This document shows, piece by piece, positions 1-9,234 of a stretch of 64,000 nucleotides of DNA. The translations under genes and the position numbers were made by a program. The notes under the pieces were generated by a model, which made no database searches, had not been told where the DNA came from, and was given only the letters and a program-made list of their open reading frames with translations. Origin of the DNA: Moorena producens 3L (GTDB taxonomy: Bacteria > Cyanobacteriota > Cyanobacteriia > Cyanobacteriales > Coleofasciculaceae); assembly GCF_000211815.1 (NCBI RefSeq), contig NZ_GL890965.1, forward strand, positions 7,615 to 71,614. The letters are read 5' to 3'. Every line of letters starts with the position of its first letter. Within the stretch, counting starts at the first letter, position 1.

Positions 1-180
1 TGAGCCACTGTTCCCAAGACAGTGAATGAAAATGCCTGTGGAGAGGGTCTGACGGGGACTGAGGTTGTTCTTGGTCTAGTCAAGAGTCCCGCAAGCAGGT
101 GTATAATCAGGCCCAAGGTTGAAAATCTCCCACTGAGCCAGCAATTAGCCCTTAGTGGGGGAGGATGTCAAAGCTCTTAC
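1..180 (+). mobile_element. IS200/IS605-type right end with tnpB 3' tail remnant
   Basis: The stretch begins with an in-frame stop, then reads NENACGEG, which resembles the extreme C-terminus of TnpB proteins (an ..NACGE.. motif). It ends in a hairpin-like segment followed by GGAGGATGTCAA, the type of right end seen in IS200/IS605 elements. In this family the end of tnpB overlaps the guide (omega) RNA and the right end, so this may be the 3' edge of an element lying left of the window. The in-frame stop at base 1 suggests decay. Only the edge is visible. Confidence 0.45.
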
Positions 181-196
181 CCTATAGGAAAGGAAG

Positions 197-1258
197 ATGA
201 TGGGGGATTTAGAACGCCTGCCAGTAGGCATAATTGGTGCTTCTGGTTATGGTGGCGTACAACTTGTAAGGCTCTTGATGGATCACCCAGGAGTCGATGT
301 AGTTTATTTGGGTGGAGAAAGCAGTGCTGGCAAGGGATTTGCCGAGCTTTACCCTCATCTAGGCCATCGTGTTAATCTAACCATTGAGCCTATTGACATA
401 AATACTATTGTATCCCGTTGTCAGGTAGTGTTTCTGTCGTTGCCTAACGGTTTAGCCCATAAGCTAGCACCATCACTGTTATCAAAAGGATTAAAAGTTC
501 TCGATCTCTCAGCTGACTATCGATTTAGTAAACTTGAGACTTACAAAAGCTGGTACGGTGGAGAGCGCCACGACCAAGAAACCGCTGCTACTGCTGTTTA
601 TGGTTTACCGGAACTGTATCGCGATCGCATTTCCTCTGCCGAGTTAGTCGGTTGTCCTGGTTGCTACGTCACCACCAGCCTGCTCGCCATTGCTCCCCTG
701 CTCAAACAGGGTCTGATTATTCCAGACACTGCGATTATCGATGCCAAATCCGGTACTTCTGGGGGTGGACGCAAGGCAAAAACCAATCTCTTACTAGCAG
801 AAGCTGACAGCTCTCTAGCCCCTTATGGCGTGACCCATCACCGCCATACCCCAGAAATTGAGCAAATTTGCAGTCATTTAGCCAGTCACGAAGTCAGGGT
901 GCAATTTACACCCCACCTCGTTCCCATGGTAAGGGGAATCCTAGCTACCGTTTATGCCACATTGCAGGATCCGGGACTAGTCAGGGAAGATTTATTCACT
1001 ATTTACACAGCCTTCTACCGCGCCTCTCCCTTTGTCCGGGTGTTACCCAGTGGCACCTATCCCCAAACCAAGTGGGCTTGTGGCACTAATCTTTGTTACA
1101 TAGGGGTAGAAGTCGATAGCCGAACTGATCGAGTTATCGTTATGTCAGCCATCGACAACTTGCTCAAAGGTCAAGCTGGTCAAGCCGTACAGTGCTTGAA
1201 TCTGATGATGGGTTGGGACGAAACCCTAGGCTTGCCTCAACTGAGTTTTTATCCGTGA
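197..1258 (+). CDS. argC: N-acetyl-gamma-glutamyl-phosphate reductase
   Basis: The 353-residue product is full length for ArgC, the NADPH-dependent third step of arginine synthesis (N-acetylglutamyl phosphate to the semialdehyde) in the cytoplasm. The N-terminal dinucleotide-binding motif GIIGASGYGGVQLVRLL is clear. The catalytic cysteine lies in VGCPGCYVT near residue 155, and the substrate-binding SGTSGGGRKA follows. Two ATG codons are adjacent at 197 and 200 behind an AAGGAAG ribosome site. The second has the better spacing. The gene stands alone, convergent with eno, so no arginine operon is visible. Confidence 0.97.
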   Translation: MMGDLERLPVGIIGASGYGGVQLVRLLMDHPGVDVVYLGGESSAGKGFAELYPHLGHRVNLTIEPIDINTIVSRCQVVFLSLPNGLAHKLAPSLLSKGLKVLDLSADYRFSKLETYKSWYGGERHDQETAATAVYGLPELYRDRISSAELVGCPGCYVTTSLLAIAPLLKQGLIIPDTAIIDAKSGTSGGGRKAKTNLLLAEADSSLAPYGVTHHRHTPEIEQICSHLASHEVRVQFTPHLVPMVRGILATVYATLQDPGLVREDLFTIYTAFYRASPFVRVLPSGTYPQTKWACGTNLCYIGVEVDSRTDRVIVMSAIDNLLKGQAGQAVQCLNLMMGWDETLGLPQLSFYP

Positions 1259-1319
1259 ATCGGTTGTGGGACGGATGTGCAGAAGACACCAGATGTAAGG
1301 GGAGATAGGAAAAAACCAT

Positions 1320-1535
1320 TCCTCCCACACTCCCCACGAAATAACCTTCAACCTACCCTACAAGGGACGCCAAAGGCGAACAACCTTGGCCAATAGGCAC
1401 GGGCGTCGCGTTCAACCAAATAACCTTCAACCTCCTAACCAAATAACCTTCAACCTTGGCCAATAGGCCACGCTACGCGTTCAACCTCCTAACCTTAGGC
1501 TATTGGCCACGCAATCGCGTTCAACCTCCTAACCT
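1320..1535. repeat. AACCTTCAACC-type heptamer and HIP1-like palindrome repeats
   Basis: The space between the convergent argC and eno genes is filled with imperfect units of the AACCTTCAACC type and copies of a GGCCAATAGGCCACGC palindrome. The same vocabulary reappears at 50.9-51.55 kb. I see no gene here. A terminator for either gene could be hidden in the palindromes. Confidence 0.7.
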
Positions 1536-2834
1536 TCAACCCTGACACAGCGGTCCCATGCCACAAGTTCCAGCATAAATGGCGCGATCGCCTAATTCAT
1601 CTTCAATCCGCAGCAACTGGTTATACTTAGCCACCCGTTCACTACGGCACAGTGAACCTGTTTTAATTTGACCGGCACGAGTAGCAACCGCTAGATCAGC
1701 AATAGTAGTATCTTCGGTTTCCCCAGAACGGTGACTAATCACGGAACGGAAACCGTTGCGAGTTGCTAAGTCAATAGTTTCAAGAGTTTCGGTCAAGGAA
1801 CCAATTTGATTGAGCTTAATCAAGATCGAGTTACCAGCACCGATATCAATACCTTTTTGTAGCCTGGTGGGATTGGTAACAAATAGGTCATCACCCACTA
1901 ACTGAATACGGGAACCCAGTTTTTCAGTGAGCAACTGCCAATTACTCCAATCCTCTTCGTGGAGTCCATCTTCAATAGAAACAATTGGGTATTGCCCCAC
2001 CAACTCAGCTAGATAGTTAACAAACTCTTCTGGAGAGTGAGGCTGTCCATCATAGACATACTGAGCGTCTTTGTAGAACTCGCTGGCTGCCACATCCATC
2101 GCTAAAGCAATTTGTTCTCCTGGCTTATACCCAGATGTTTCTATAGCCGCAATCAATAAGTCTAGCGCTTCTTTATTTGACCCCAAGTTGGGAGCAAAGC
2201 CACCTTCATCTCCCACACCGGTAAGCAATTTTTTCTCTTTCAAAACCTTAGCCAAGGCGGCAAAAACCTCAGCTCCCCAGCGCAGAGCCTCTCGAAACGA
2301 CTTCGCTCCCACTGGCACAATCATGAATTCCTGAAAATCTACATTATTATCCGCATGAGCACCACCGTTGATCACATTCATCAACGGAACTGGTAGTAGA
2401 TTAGCTAGTGGTCCACCTAAGTAGCGGTAGAGGGGGAGTCCTTTACTGGCCGCCGCCGCCTTAGCTGTAGCTAGGGAAATAGCTAGGATGGCATTTGCTC
2501 CCATAGTCTTTTTGTTGGCCGAACCATCCCGATGAATCATCTTGTGGTCAACCAACATTTGGTTGAGAGCATCGTTTTCCAATAGGTCTGGGCCGAGTTT
2601 TTCTTTGATATTCGATACTGCCTTGAGTACCCCTTTACCACCGTAGCGACGGGGGTCATTATCTCGTAGTTCATGGGCTTCAAAAGTACCAGTAGAAGCA
2701 CCACTGGGAACTTGGGCAATTCCCACGGCACCGTTCACAAGGCGCACTTGGGCTTCTACTGTTGGACGTCCACGAGAATCTAATATCTCTCTGGCATCAA
2801 TTGCCGCAATTGCAGTTTCTGATTTAGTCAACAT
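1536..2834 (-). CDS. eno: Enolase (phosphopyruvate hydratase)
   Basis: The 432-residue product is the glycolytic enolase that interconverts 2-phosphoglycerate and phosphoenolpyruvate with Mg2+. Visible family features are REILDSRGRPTVEA at the N-terminus, GVGDEGGFAPN, the metal ligands in AMDVAAS, SIEDGL and GDDLFVTN, and the signature LIKLNQIGSLTET followed by SHRSGETED. Length and ends match the family. The ATG at 2834 follows a short AT-rich leader. The C-terminus runs into the repeat tract at 1.5 kb, whose CAACCTC units begin just after the stop, so the native terminator has probably been displaced or replaced. Confidence 0.98.
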   Translation of the reverse strand: MLTKSETAIAAIDAREILDSRGRPTVEAQVRLVNGAVGIAQVPSGASTGTFEAHELRDNDPRRYGGKGVLKAVSNIKEKLGPDLLENDALNQMLVDHKMIHRDGSANKKTMGANAILAISLATAKAAAASKGLPLYRYLGGPLANLLPVPLMNVINGGAHADNNVDFQEFMIVPVGAKSFREALRWGAEVFAALAKVLKEKKLLTGVGDEGGFAPNLGSNKEALDLLIAAIETSGYKPGEQIALAMDVAASEFYKDAQYVYDGQPHSPEEFVNYLAELVGQYPIVSIEDGLHEEDWSNWQLLTEKLGSRIQLVGDDLFVTNPTRLQKGIDIGAGNSILIKLNQIGSLTETLETIDLATRNGFRSVISHRSGETEDTTIADLAVATRAGQIKTGSLCRSERVAKYNQLLRIEDELGDRAIYAGTCGMGPLCQG

Positions 2835-3365
2835 GCTTTTTCCTCTAATTATCTAAAGATTGCAACTGCCTTAATCGTTAAATCGCTCTAGGATAAGAAA
2901 GGAATGTCACTTCTTTTCAATCTCCTAGTTAATCAATGATGTCAGCCATCTCAGCCCTTAGGAGCTGTGAGCTATCTGCTATCTGAGCTATCTGCTATTA
3001 GCTATCAGCTTAAGCGCTACGCGCACGCTACGCGAACAGCCATGGTTTAAAAACTGACTAGTTAGTGCTGATAACTGGGTGCTGATAACTTAATTCTTAC
3101 GATGAGAGTATGCCACTTTAAGGTCTGGAACATCAACACTACATAGTTTTCTATACCTATAGTATTGTTGATATAATCGCCCTAAATATTTCGACCATAC
3201 TAATTGTGATATGGCTCACGAAAATTGCTGAAAATAATCACAATTATTTTAGAGTTGGCTCACAACTAACCAAAATTATTTTAAATAAGCTAGGGGAAGA
3301 CTAGTTAAGATGACTAGGGTTTCGGGACTCTTACTGACCTGTTGTTAAGGGCAATAATATCATCT
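2835..3365. other. Intergenic region between divergent eno and hypothetical gene
   Basis: About 530 bp containing short AGCTATCTGCTAT-type direct repeats and a TACGCGCACGCTACGCG palindrome near 2940-3050, then AT-rich DNA likely to hold the promoters of eno (leftward) and the gene at 3366 (rightward). No RNA gene recognised. Confidence 0.5.
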
Positions 3366-4190
3366 ATGATTTCCTCCCCACTTCAGAAATTTGTGTTTAG
3401 ACCAGCATTGATTTCAGCAACAGTATTTGCTGGGCTGACGTTACCCGTAGGCTGGTTCGGTGCTCAGCCATTATCCATTAAAGTACAGGAGGAGCAACTA
3501 TTCTACGGTCATGTGCGAGATGCGGCAACGCCTTACCTGACCTTAGCAACGGTGATTAGCCTGGGAGCTGGTATGGCCAGTGTCGCCATAGCAGGATGGC
3601 AACAGTCTGCTCAACAGTCATCCCAACTTCAGTCACAGTTATCAGATTTAGCACAACAAAGTCAAAAAAAGGAAGAATTATTAGAAAAACTTAGGCTTTC
3701 AGAATCCCAGCAGAACCTTACTCAACATAAGCCTTTAGAAAATCAGATCGAGAATCAGATAGACAATCAGATAGACAATCAGAAATTGCCACAGCAGCCA
3801 ATTAACTACACTGTATATACTAGTTCTAGCTTCCAGTCAAACCGTGAACCACTGGTGACTAAGACTCGGTCGAGAGAATATCAACCAGTAGCTAAATCTG
3901 CGGTGAAGGGGCCAGCCAAAACCGTTGAGTACATGGGATTGACCTACGGTCACGCTACGCGATTGACCTACGGTCACGCTACGCGATTGACCTACGGTCA
4001 CGCTACGCGAACGCATCCTGGTGTCGGTAATGGTCAAACCCATACTGGGTTTCAATCCTATTCTGAAGTAACATCATTACCATCGGAAGATATTCAGCAA
4101 CTTCAAAGTCAGCTGCAACAGGCCAAAGCTCAGATGGAAGCGATGCAAAAGGTTTTGCACAACAAACACTTTGTGTTACTTGAACACTAA
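3366..4190 (+). CDS. Hypothetical membrane-anchored coiled-coil protein
   Basis: No family recognised with certainty. The ATG at 3366 (MISSPLQKF) is preferred over an in-frame TTG at 3342. Two hydrophobic segments, roughly residues 11-30 and 55-80, suggest an N-terminal membrane hairpin. They are followed by a Gln-rich coiled coil with NQIDNQIDNQ repeats and a second short coiled coil at the C-terminus. Residues about 191-214 are three exact copies of LTYGHATR. They are encoded by three 24-bp repeats of a type dispersed in this genome, so that segment is probably a tolerated insertion. The gene is followed at once by the small membrane gene at 4195, implying an operon. Confidence 0.75.
   Translation: MISSPLQKFVFRPALISATVFAGLTLPVGWFGAQPLSIKVQEEQLFYGHVRDAATPYLTLATVISLGAGMASVAIAGWQQSAQQSSQLQSQLSDLAQQSQKKEELLEKLRLSESQQNLTQHKPLENQIENQIDNQIDNQKLPQQPINYTVYTSSSFQSNREPLVTKTRSREYQPVAKSAVKGPAKTVEYMGLTYGHATRLTYGHATRLTYGHATRTHPGVGNGQTHTGFQSYSEVTSLPSEDIQQLQSQLQQAKAQMEAMQKVLHNKHFVLLEH
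3937..4008 (+). repeat. Three exact 24-bp tandem repeats inside a coding region
   Basis: Three perfect copies of a 24-bp unit with the core GACCTACGGTCACGCTACGC. This core is part of the dispersed palindromic family seen at 7.07 kb and 63.9 kb. Being a multiple of three, the array keeps the host gene open and adds LTYGHATR three times. Confidence 0.9.
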
Positions 4191-4194
4191 CGTT

Positions 4195-4680
4195 ATGTCT
4201 AGTCCATCACCCATCGACCCCCAACCCCCATCGGGCTCAGAATTCGAGCTAAATCTGCTCAAACAGGAATATTTTTTCCTGCAAACTACTGTAGAAGATT
4301 ACAACAAACAAATCTGGGTGATTAAAGCCTTGGGGATTACGGCCACTGGTGTGGTTGTGCGCATGGTCTTAAAAGAGAAACAGAATAGCATCGCCCTGAT
4401 TGGGTGTGCTATTCCCCTGTTTTTCTGGATTCTGGAAAGTCAATGGAAGCACTTCCAGCGCGGTTTCTATCCCCGTTTGGGACAAATTGAGGAAATTTTG
4501 ACTCAGGAGTTTAACTTGCGCAGTCCAGCTATTTTTACTGGCTGGAGTCGTACCTTTAAGCGCAGTAATGCTCCGAAACGCCAAGGTTATCTTTGGGATG
4601 GTTTATTAAACCGTAGCGTTTGCATTACTTATCTGTTAGAAATTGGCTTTCTTTTGGTATTATCGTTAATTAGTTTGTAG
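4195..4680 (+). CDS. Hypothetical small membrane protein
   Basis: The product is 161 residues from the ATG at 4195, four bases after the stop of the preceding gene, so the two are probably co-transcribed. The N-terminus is Pro/Ser-rich and hydrophilic. Two hydrophobic stretches follow near residues 38-75 (IWVIKALGITATGVVVRMV and SIALIGCAIPLFFWIL), and a third closes the protein (TYLLEIGFLLVLSLISL). I do not recognise the family. The topology, a short cytoplasmic tail with a helical hairpin, is all that can be said. An alternative in-frame start at 4171 would overlap the upstream gene and is less likely. Confidence 0.75.
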   Translation: MSSPSPIDPQPPSGSEFELNLLKQEYFFLQTTVEDYNKQIWVIKALGITATGVVVRMVLKEKQNSIALIGCAIPLFFWILESQWKHFQRGFYPRLGQIEEILTQEFNLRSPAIFTGWSRTFKRSNAPKRQGYLWDGLLNRSVCITYLLEIGFLLVLSLISL

Positions 4681-4699
4681 GTATCATAAGTTTTTAAGA

Positions 4700-4980
4700 G
4701 GGAACAGCGGATCTGGGAATCGGGAATCGGGAATCGGGAATCGGGAATCGGGAATCGGGAATAAATGGTGGCCTAGTGTGGCGATTATAAATGAGTATAA
4801 AATAATTGCTCTGAAGCTTACTAAATCAAGCTTTTATGGATTAAAAAAATCCATTTTTATTAAAATGGCCTTTCGTATTGTTTTATAATCTAATGAGGTC
4901 CATAAAATTTTTTTCGACTGCCGACTTTTCTCTTAACTCCTGTATGCTCCCTGTTCCCTATTCCCAGATCCGCTGTTCCC
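4700..4980. repeat. Inverted-end cassette carrying GGGAATC heptamers
   Basis: The unit starts with GGGAACAGCGGATCTGGGAA (4700-4719) and ends with its exact reverse complement (4961-4980). The left side carries about seven GGGAATC heptamers and the interior is AT-rich. Related pieces occur at about 5.49-5.53 kb and 7.52-7.55 kb. I found no obvious target duplication. Confidence 0.7.
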
Positions 4981-5025
4981 TAAAACCCAAAAATTTGTAC
5001 CTCAGCCAATTGAGAACTGCTACAT

Positions 5026-5487
5026 ATGCGCGTAATCATCCAACGAGTCAAATCCTCTCAAGTCGAAGTAGAAACAACAGTGATTGGGAAAATAGGGCGA
5101 GGGCTTAACCTACTAGTCGGTATTGCGGATACTGATACGGAAGCTGAGTTAGACTGGATGGTGCGAAAGTGTCTAGAATTAAGGCTATTTGCTGACGAGA
5201 CTACTGGTAATGACCGTTGGGAAAAGTCCGTGCAGGATATAGGTGGTGAGCTATTGGTGGTTAGCCAGTTTACCCTTTACGGAGATTGTCGCAAAGGACG
5301 CCGCCCTTCCTTTAGTAAGTCCGCTGCTCCAGAATACGCTAGGGGATTATATCAACTATTTGTGGATAAGTTACGGATGAGTGGCTTACGGGTAGAAACT
5401 GGTGAGTTTGGTGCGATGATGGAAGTTTCTATAGAAAATGATGGTCCTGTGACACTGTTGTTGGAGAAAGAGGCATCAGTAAGGTAA
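5026..5487 (+). CDS. dtd: D-aminoacyl-tRNA deacylase
   Basis: The 153-residue product matches DTD, the homodimeric proofreading enzyme that removes D-amino acids (and glycine) mischarged on tRNA. The start MRVIIQRVKSSQVEV, the SQFTLYGD motif near residue 85 and the NDGPVTLLLE motif (the chirality-selective GPVT element) near the C-terminus are all present. The length is typical. The gene is monocistronic, with repeats upstream (to 4980) and downstream. Its last codons are followed directly by GGGAACAGGGAATAGGG units, so its natural 3' region has been invaded. Confidence 0.97.
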   Translation: MRVIIQRVKSSQVEVETTVIGKIGRGLNLLVGIADTDTEAELDWMVRKCLELRLFADETTGNDRWEKSVQDIGGELLVVSQFTLYGDCRKGRRPSFSKSAAPEYARGLYQLFVDKLRMSGLRVETGEFGAMMEVSIENDGPVTLLLEKEASVR

Positions 5488-5529
5488 GGGAACAGGGAAT
5501 AGGGAACAGCGGATCTGGGAACAGGGAGT

Positions 5530-5866
5530 GTGGGAAGTGAGATGACTAAGTGGTGCGCCAAAGGTGCCAGCACAAATTTGGTCGAGTTTGCTCCCATATC
5601 GGCTTTTGTCGTAACGGAAAAGGCTGGTTTCGGCTCTGTGAATGTGTCCGTGGAGGAAGAAGCGAAATCCAGCAACGGCCAGTTGTTCGATCAATCCAAA
5701 GTCAGTAATGCGATGCGTGAGCATTGAGCCGCTACGCGATGAAGCGTTCGCATAGCGTGGCCTACGGCCTCAGCTTCCGCGCTTATGCGATCGCATTACT
5801 GATCAGCCTCCTCTGCTAGTGTCCAGTTCAGGTCATGGTTACCAGGAACTAGAACAATTTCCATAA
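5530..5866 (-). pseudogene. Decayed calcineurin-like metallophosphoesterase
   Basis: Read leftwards from 5866 the strand encodes MEIVLVPGNHDLNWTLAEEAD, containing the GNHD metal-binding motif. The frame stops inside a palindromic repeat (5709-5798). It resumes as TDFGLIEQLAVAGFRFFLHGHIHRAETSLF..ICAGTFGAP, which contains the HGHIH motif of the same fold. In intact proteins these motifs are separated by a longer stretch, so the gene has lost an internal segment as well as receiving the repeat. The C-terminus runs out near 5530. Function is lost. Nearby Rpn and NACHT remnants point to an old conflict-gene cluster. Confidence 0.75.
5709..5798. repeat. Dispersed palindromic repeat, family B (copy 1)
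   Basis: About 90 bp containing GCGATGAAGCGTTCGCATAG, TGGCCTACGGCCTCAGC and a terminal GCGATCGC. A nearly identical copy lies at 8146-8245, and shorter relatives at 7065-7112 and 63915-63950. This copy interrupts the metallophosphoesterase remnant. Confidence 0.8.
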
Positions 5867-6058
5867 AATTTTAAAATTGTGTACTTAACCTAAGTTATAA
5901 ATCCTAGAGATTGCTTTCAGTAATTTTAGTATTAATCTCTCCATAGTCTTATATTTTTATATACAAATTTCTACATTTACTACTATGATATAAATAAGAT
6001 TATTTGTCTCTTTATGATTAGATATTTTTTAGTATTAGTGTAGTATTAAAAGATAGAA

Positions 6059-7039
6059 ATGAACGAACCAATAGCTGACTATGACAATCCTTGTAAAGAA
6101 GCATTACAAGCCTATTTTGAGTCATTTTTACAGTTTTGTTTTCCCGAAGTTCACACTCTGATTGATTGGAATCAGACACCCCAATCCCTTGATACAGAGC
6201 TACAGCAGATAGTTGGTGCTGCCGAGTCAGGAAAACGGATCGCTGATAAATTATTCCAGGTCTGGCTCTGTGGTGGCAATGAAACTTGGGTGTTGATTCA
6301 TGTAGAGGTACAAAGCCAAAAAGAATCAACCTTTGCCAAGCGAATGTAGCAATATCATTACAGGGCATTTGACTTGTACGAAAAACCTGTGATTAGCTTA
6401 GCGGTATTGGGGGATGAGAATGCGTCTTGGTCTCCATCGTCCTATGAATATGGATTGGGAGGTTGTCGCCTGAGTCTAGAATTTCCCATAGTTAAATTAC
6501 TCAACTATGAGTCAAGGTGGCAGGTGTTGGAATCGAGTACCAATCCCTTTGCAGTAGTGGTGATGGCTCATTTAAAAACCAAAGCCACCCATAAACAACC
6601 GATGGAGCGCAAGCGATGGAAGTGGTACCTGATTCGGATACTTTTTGAACAAGGTTATAGTAAAAACGATATAGTGAAGCTATTCCAATGTATTGACCAG
6701 ATGATGGCTTTACCGGAACAGTTAGAACAGGAGCTGAATCAAGAACTCGAACGTTATCAGGAGGAAAGACAGATGCCTTTAATTAGTCGAGGGTCAGAAA
6801 GGGCAATGAAAAGGGGTCTGGAACAAGGACTTCAACAATCTCGGAAAAGCTTTCAAGGGACAGTAGTTAAAATTTTACAAAAGCGCTTTGAATCGGTATC
6901 ACCGGAATTGGTGGCAGCGATTAATGGCATAGACGATATCTCTGGGTTGGAACAGTTGATTGATCACTCTCTTGAGAGTAACTCCCTTGAGGAATTTGAG
7001 CAGCTATTGGCACAACATCAGGTTAGTCAGGAGAATTGA
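6059..7039 (+). pseudogene. Rpn family nuclease/transposase-like gene with an in-frame amber codon
   Basis: Two open segments, 6059-6349 and the stretch after it, are in the same frame and separated by one TAG at 6347. Reading through gives about 326 residues with the Rpn (PD-(D/E)XK) hallmarks: ADKLFQVW (Asp), HVEVQSQKE (the E-x-Q/K active site), FAKRM-stop-QYHYRAFDLY and PVISLAVLGDE, then a helical, Gln-rich C-terminus. Rpn proteins are DNA nucleases linked to RecA-independent recombination. The stop falls where the family usually has an aromatic residue, so a single-base change is the simplest lesion. No separate start for the second part is evident. Confidence 0.85.
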
Positions 7040-7358
7040 GCACTATCACAGATGCGATTGGCCGTAGGCCACGCTACGCGATTGACCTTTGGTCACGCGG
7101 GGCGCGTTCGCATTTGTGATACCAGGAAACGGGCAAGATGCCCATTCCACATCACTCCCGCCTACTCCCGACTCTCTACAAGTCAATGAAATAATGATCC
7201 AAAGCACCAAGTCCGGGACCCTGAGTCTTCTGGTAATCCCTCCGAAACTGAGTCAAATCTTGGTATCCTGCTGCTGACGGTAGCTCGTTCACGCCATCGC
7301 TCAGTAACCAGAATTGTCCATCAATAGACCTCTTGCAAAAGTATTTTTCTAATAGTGT

Positions 7359-7499
7359 TCTTGATGCAGTCGCTCATGGGGGAAACCACGGCAGTCGCTC
7401 ATGGGGGGAACCCCCAAGACCGCGCTGCCTCCCCAAGACCACTTAGGTGCGCTTTCCGTAGGCGAATTAAATTCGCCACGGGTCGCACCTCTGCATCGC
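7359..7499 (+). repeat. Dispersed repeat family A with a nested family C hairpin
   Basis: The family A signature runs from TTGATGCAGTCGCTCATGGGGG through CCCCCAAGACCGCGCTGC to CTGCATCGC. It is split at 7446-7489 by a family C unit that begins GGTGCGCTTTCC and ends GGGTCGCACC around a GGCGAATTAAATTCGCC core. The nesting shows that C arrived after A. Confidence 0.8.
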
Positions 7500-7564
7500 T
7501 TTGCGTCAATTCTTGTCCACTGTTCCCAGATCCGCTGTTCCCTGTTCCCGACAACTGCCGCGAA

Positions 7565-8009
7565 GTCTAAACAATAGTCTTTCAATTTCCGTGGAGTCCA
7601 GCAGTACACCATGGCGTTTCACAAAATTCCGTACTAACTCCAGCACCGATGTCTGGTAATATCGCAGTTCCACCAGCACCGGAATTTTTCCTTGTATCCC
7701 TTCATCCCCCAACAATCGCACTAAGGCTGTGGATTTGCCTGAACCCGGACGTCCTACCAGCAAGACATGGTCACCAGCATACTTCTGCAATCCTTCTAGG
7801 ACAGGCAACCGCTGAGTCTCTTCCGGATGCTGGTATCTTTGTGGCTGCTCGGACTTGATGGTTTGCACCATTAGGTTAAAGTTAAACAGCCCAGGAGTCT
7901 GTTGCTGCTCCTTGCGCTTGCGGTTTTCGACATCGGTGAGGGTATAAACTTGCCACCATTGGTCGTACTCTTTAGGGATTGATGCTAGATAGGGATCCCA
8001 AGTGACCAT
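7565..8009 (-). pseudogene. Truncated NACHT-type NTPase (N-terminal fragment)
   Basis: The fragment starts MVTWDPYLASIPKEYDQWWQVYTLTDV, a lead-in found on cyanobacterial NACHT proteins. It has a Walker A motif in LLVGRPGSGKSTALVRLL near residue 85 and continues to IPVLVELRYYQTSVLELV. The family pattern is lost around 7565, where the sequence becomes repeat DNA (GGGAACAGCGGATC). NACHT proteins normally exceed 600 residues with a Walker B and a sensor or repeat region, all absent here. It is presumably non-functional unless the short N-terminal piece is used. Confidence 0.8.
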
Positions 8010-8082
8010 GTTTAGGGTTGAATCGGGTTAAAGGTTAATTGGTTGAAGGTTGAAGGTTGAAGGTTAAAGGTTATGGGGTTTA

Positions 8083-8552
8083 AGGGAATCGGGAATCGGG
8101 AATCGGGAATCGGGAATCGGGAATCGGGAATCGGGAATCGGAAAATGCGATGCGCGCGCATTGAGCCGCTATGCGAGTCACGCGATGAAGCGTTCGCATA
8201 GCGTGGCCTACGGCCTCAGCTTCCGCGCTTATGCGATCGCACTACATGAACTGTGGAATAATCAACTCTATTGTAGACACAAGAAACTGCTAAACTCTGC
8301 CATGTATAGTAGAGAGACCTCCAAACCCGACCTTGATCACAATTCGAGGTATAGCGCTGGGTTCTCAATTATATTTCAGATATCAAAACTTATGAGGTAA
8401 ACAGGATTTTTTCCCGATTCCCGATTCCCGATTCCCGACTCCCGATTCCCGACTCCCGACTCCCGATTCCCGACTCCCGACTCCCTGCTCCCTCTAACAA
8501 CTGCTATAAAATAGAACCGAATTAGCTAGATTCAAGAGGAGACACTAAGCTA
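8083..8552. repeat. Heptamer arrays and family B repeat upstream of gloA
   Basis: GGGAATC heptamers occupy 8083-8143. Family B copy 2 lies at 8146-8245 and closely matches the copy at 5709. CCCGATT/CCCGACT heptamers fill 8413-8490. The latter follow ATGAGGTAAACAGGATTTTTT and precede CAACTGCTATA, resembling a TATAGC-ended cassette. No gene is visible. Confidence 0.75.
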
Positions 8553-8981
8553 ATGCGAATGCTACACACAATGCTGCGAGTCGGCAATCTTGAGGAATCG
8601 ATCAAGTTTTACTGCGATGTCCTAGGCATGAAGCTGCTCCGTCAGAAGGACTATCCAGGGGGAAAATTTACCTTAGCATTTGTAGGCTACGGGGATGAAT
8701 CTGACAACACAGTTATTGAACTAACTTATAACTGGGGGGTTGATCAGTACAACATCGGGGATGCTTTCGGTCATATTGCCCTTGGTGTAGACGATATCTA
8801 CCAAACCTGCAACCAAATTAAATCCCTTGGTGGTAAGGTAGTGCGGGAGCCAGGACCGATGAAGCATGGTTCAACAGTGATTGCTTTTGTGGAAGACCCG
8901 AGTGGATACAAGATTGAACTGATCCAACGCAAAGATCAGGAGTCTGCCCAGAAACCAGAAGCGACAGCAGTAGCTGGGTAA
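8553..8981 (+). CDS. gloA: Lactoylglutathione lyase (glyoxalase I)
   Basis: The 142-residue product has two betaalphabetabetabeta glyoxalase modules. GloA isomerises the hemithioacetal of methylglyoxal and glutathione to S-lactoylglutathione, a cytosolic detoxification step. Metal ligands are visible as His in MLHTMLRV, Glu in TVIELTYN, His in AFGHIALGV and Glu in GYKIELIQ. The start at 8553 follows a GAGGAG ribosome site. A second ATG two codons later is also possible. The enzyme looks complete. Its 3' end abuts a GGGAATC array. Confidence 0.96.
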   Translation: MRMLHTMLRVGNLEESIKFYCDVLGMKLLRQKDYPGGKFTLAFVGYGDESDNTVIELTYNWGVDQYNIGDAFGHIALGVDDIYQTCNQIKSLGGKVVREPGPMKHGSTVIAFVEDPSGYKIELIQRKDQESAQKPEATAVAG

Positions 8982-8986
8982 TAACT

Positions 8987-9230
8987 ATCGGGAATCGGGA
9001 GTCGGGAATCGGGAGTTGGGAATCGGGAATCGGGAATCGGGAATCGGGAATCGGGAATCGGGCTAAGAACATTGAGTTTACCTGGTAAATATCAGAAAAG
9101 CTATAAAAATGTTTCCTATCTCCCTATCTCCCCATCTCCCTATCTCCCTATCTCCCTATCTCCCCATCTCCCCACACTCTTCCCTACTCCCTGCTCCCTG
9201 CTCCCTGCTCCCTTTGACAACTGCTATAGC
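8987..9230. repeat. Heptamer arrays (GGGAATC and CTCCCTAT types)
   Basis: GGGAATCGGGAGTC-type heptamers run from about 8990 to 9062. A second array of TATCTCC/CATCTCC units runs from about 9113 to 9170, then CTCCCTG units, ending in GACAACTGCTATAG. The array reads as an open but low-complexity N-terminal extension of the next gene and is not believed to be coding. Confidence 0.8.
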
Positions 9231-9234
9231 AACG

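Noticed and set aside
9109..9234. N-terminal extension of the carotenoid oxygenase
   Set aside because: It is translated heptamer repeat (ISLSPHLP). Family alignment begins at the ATG at 9235.
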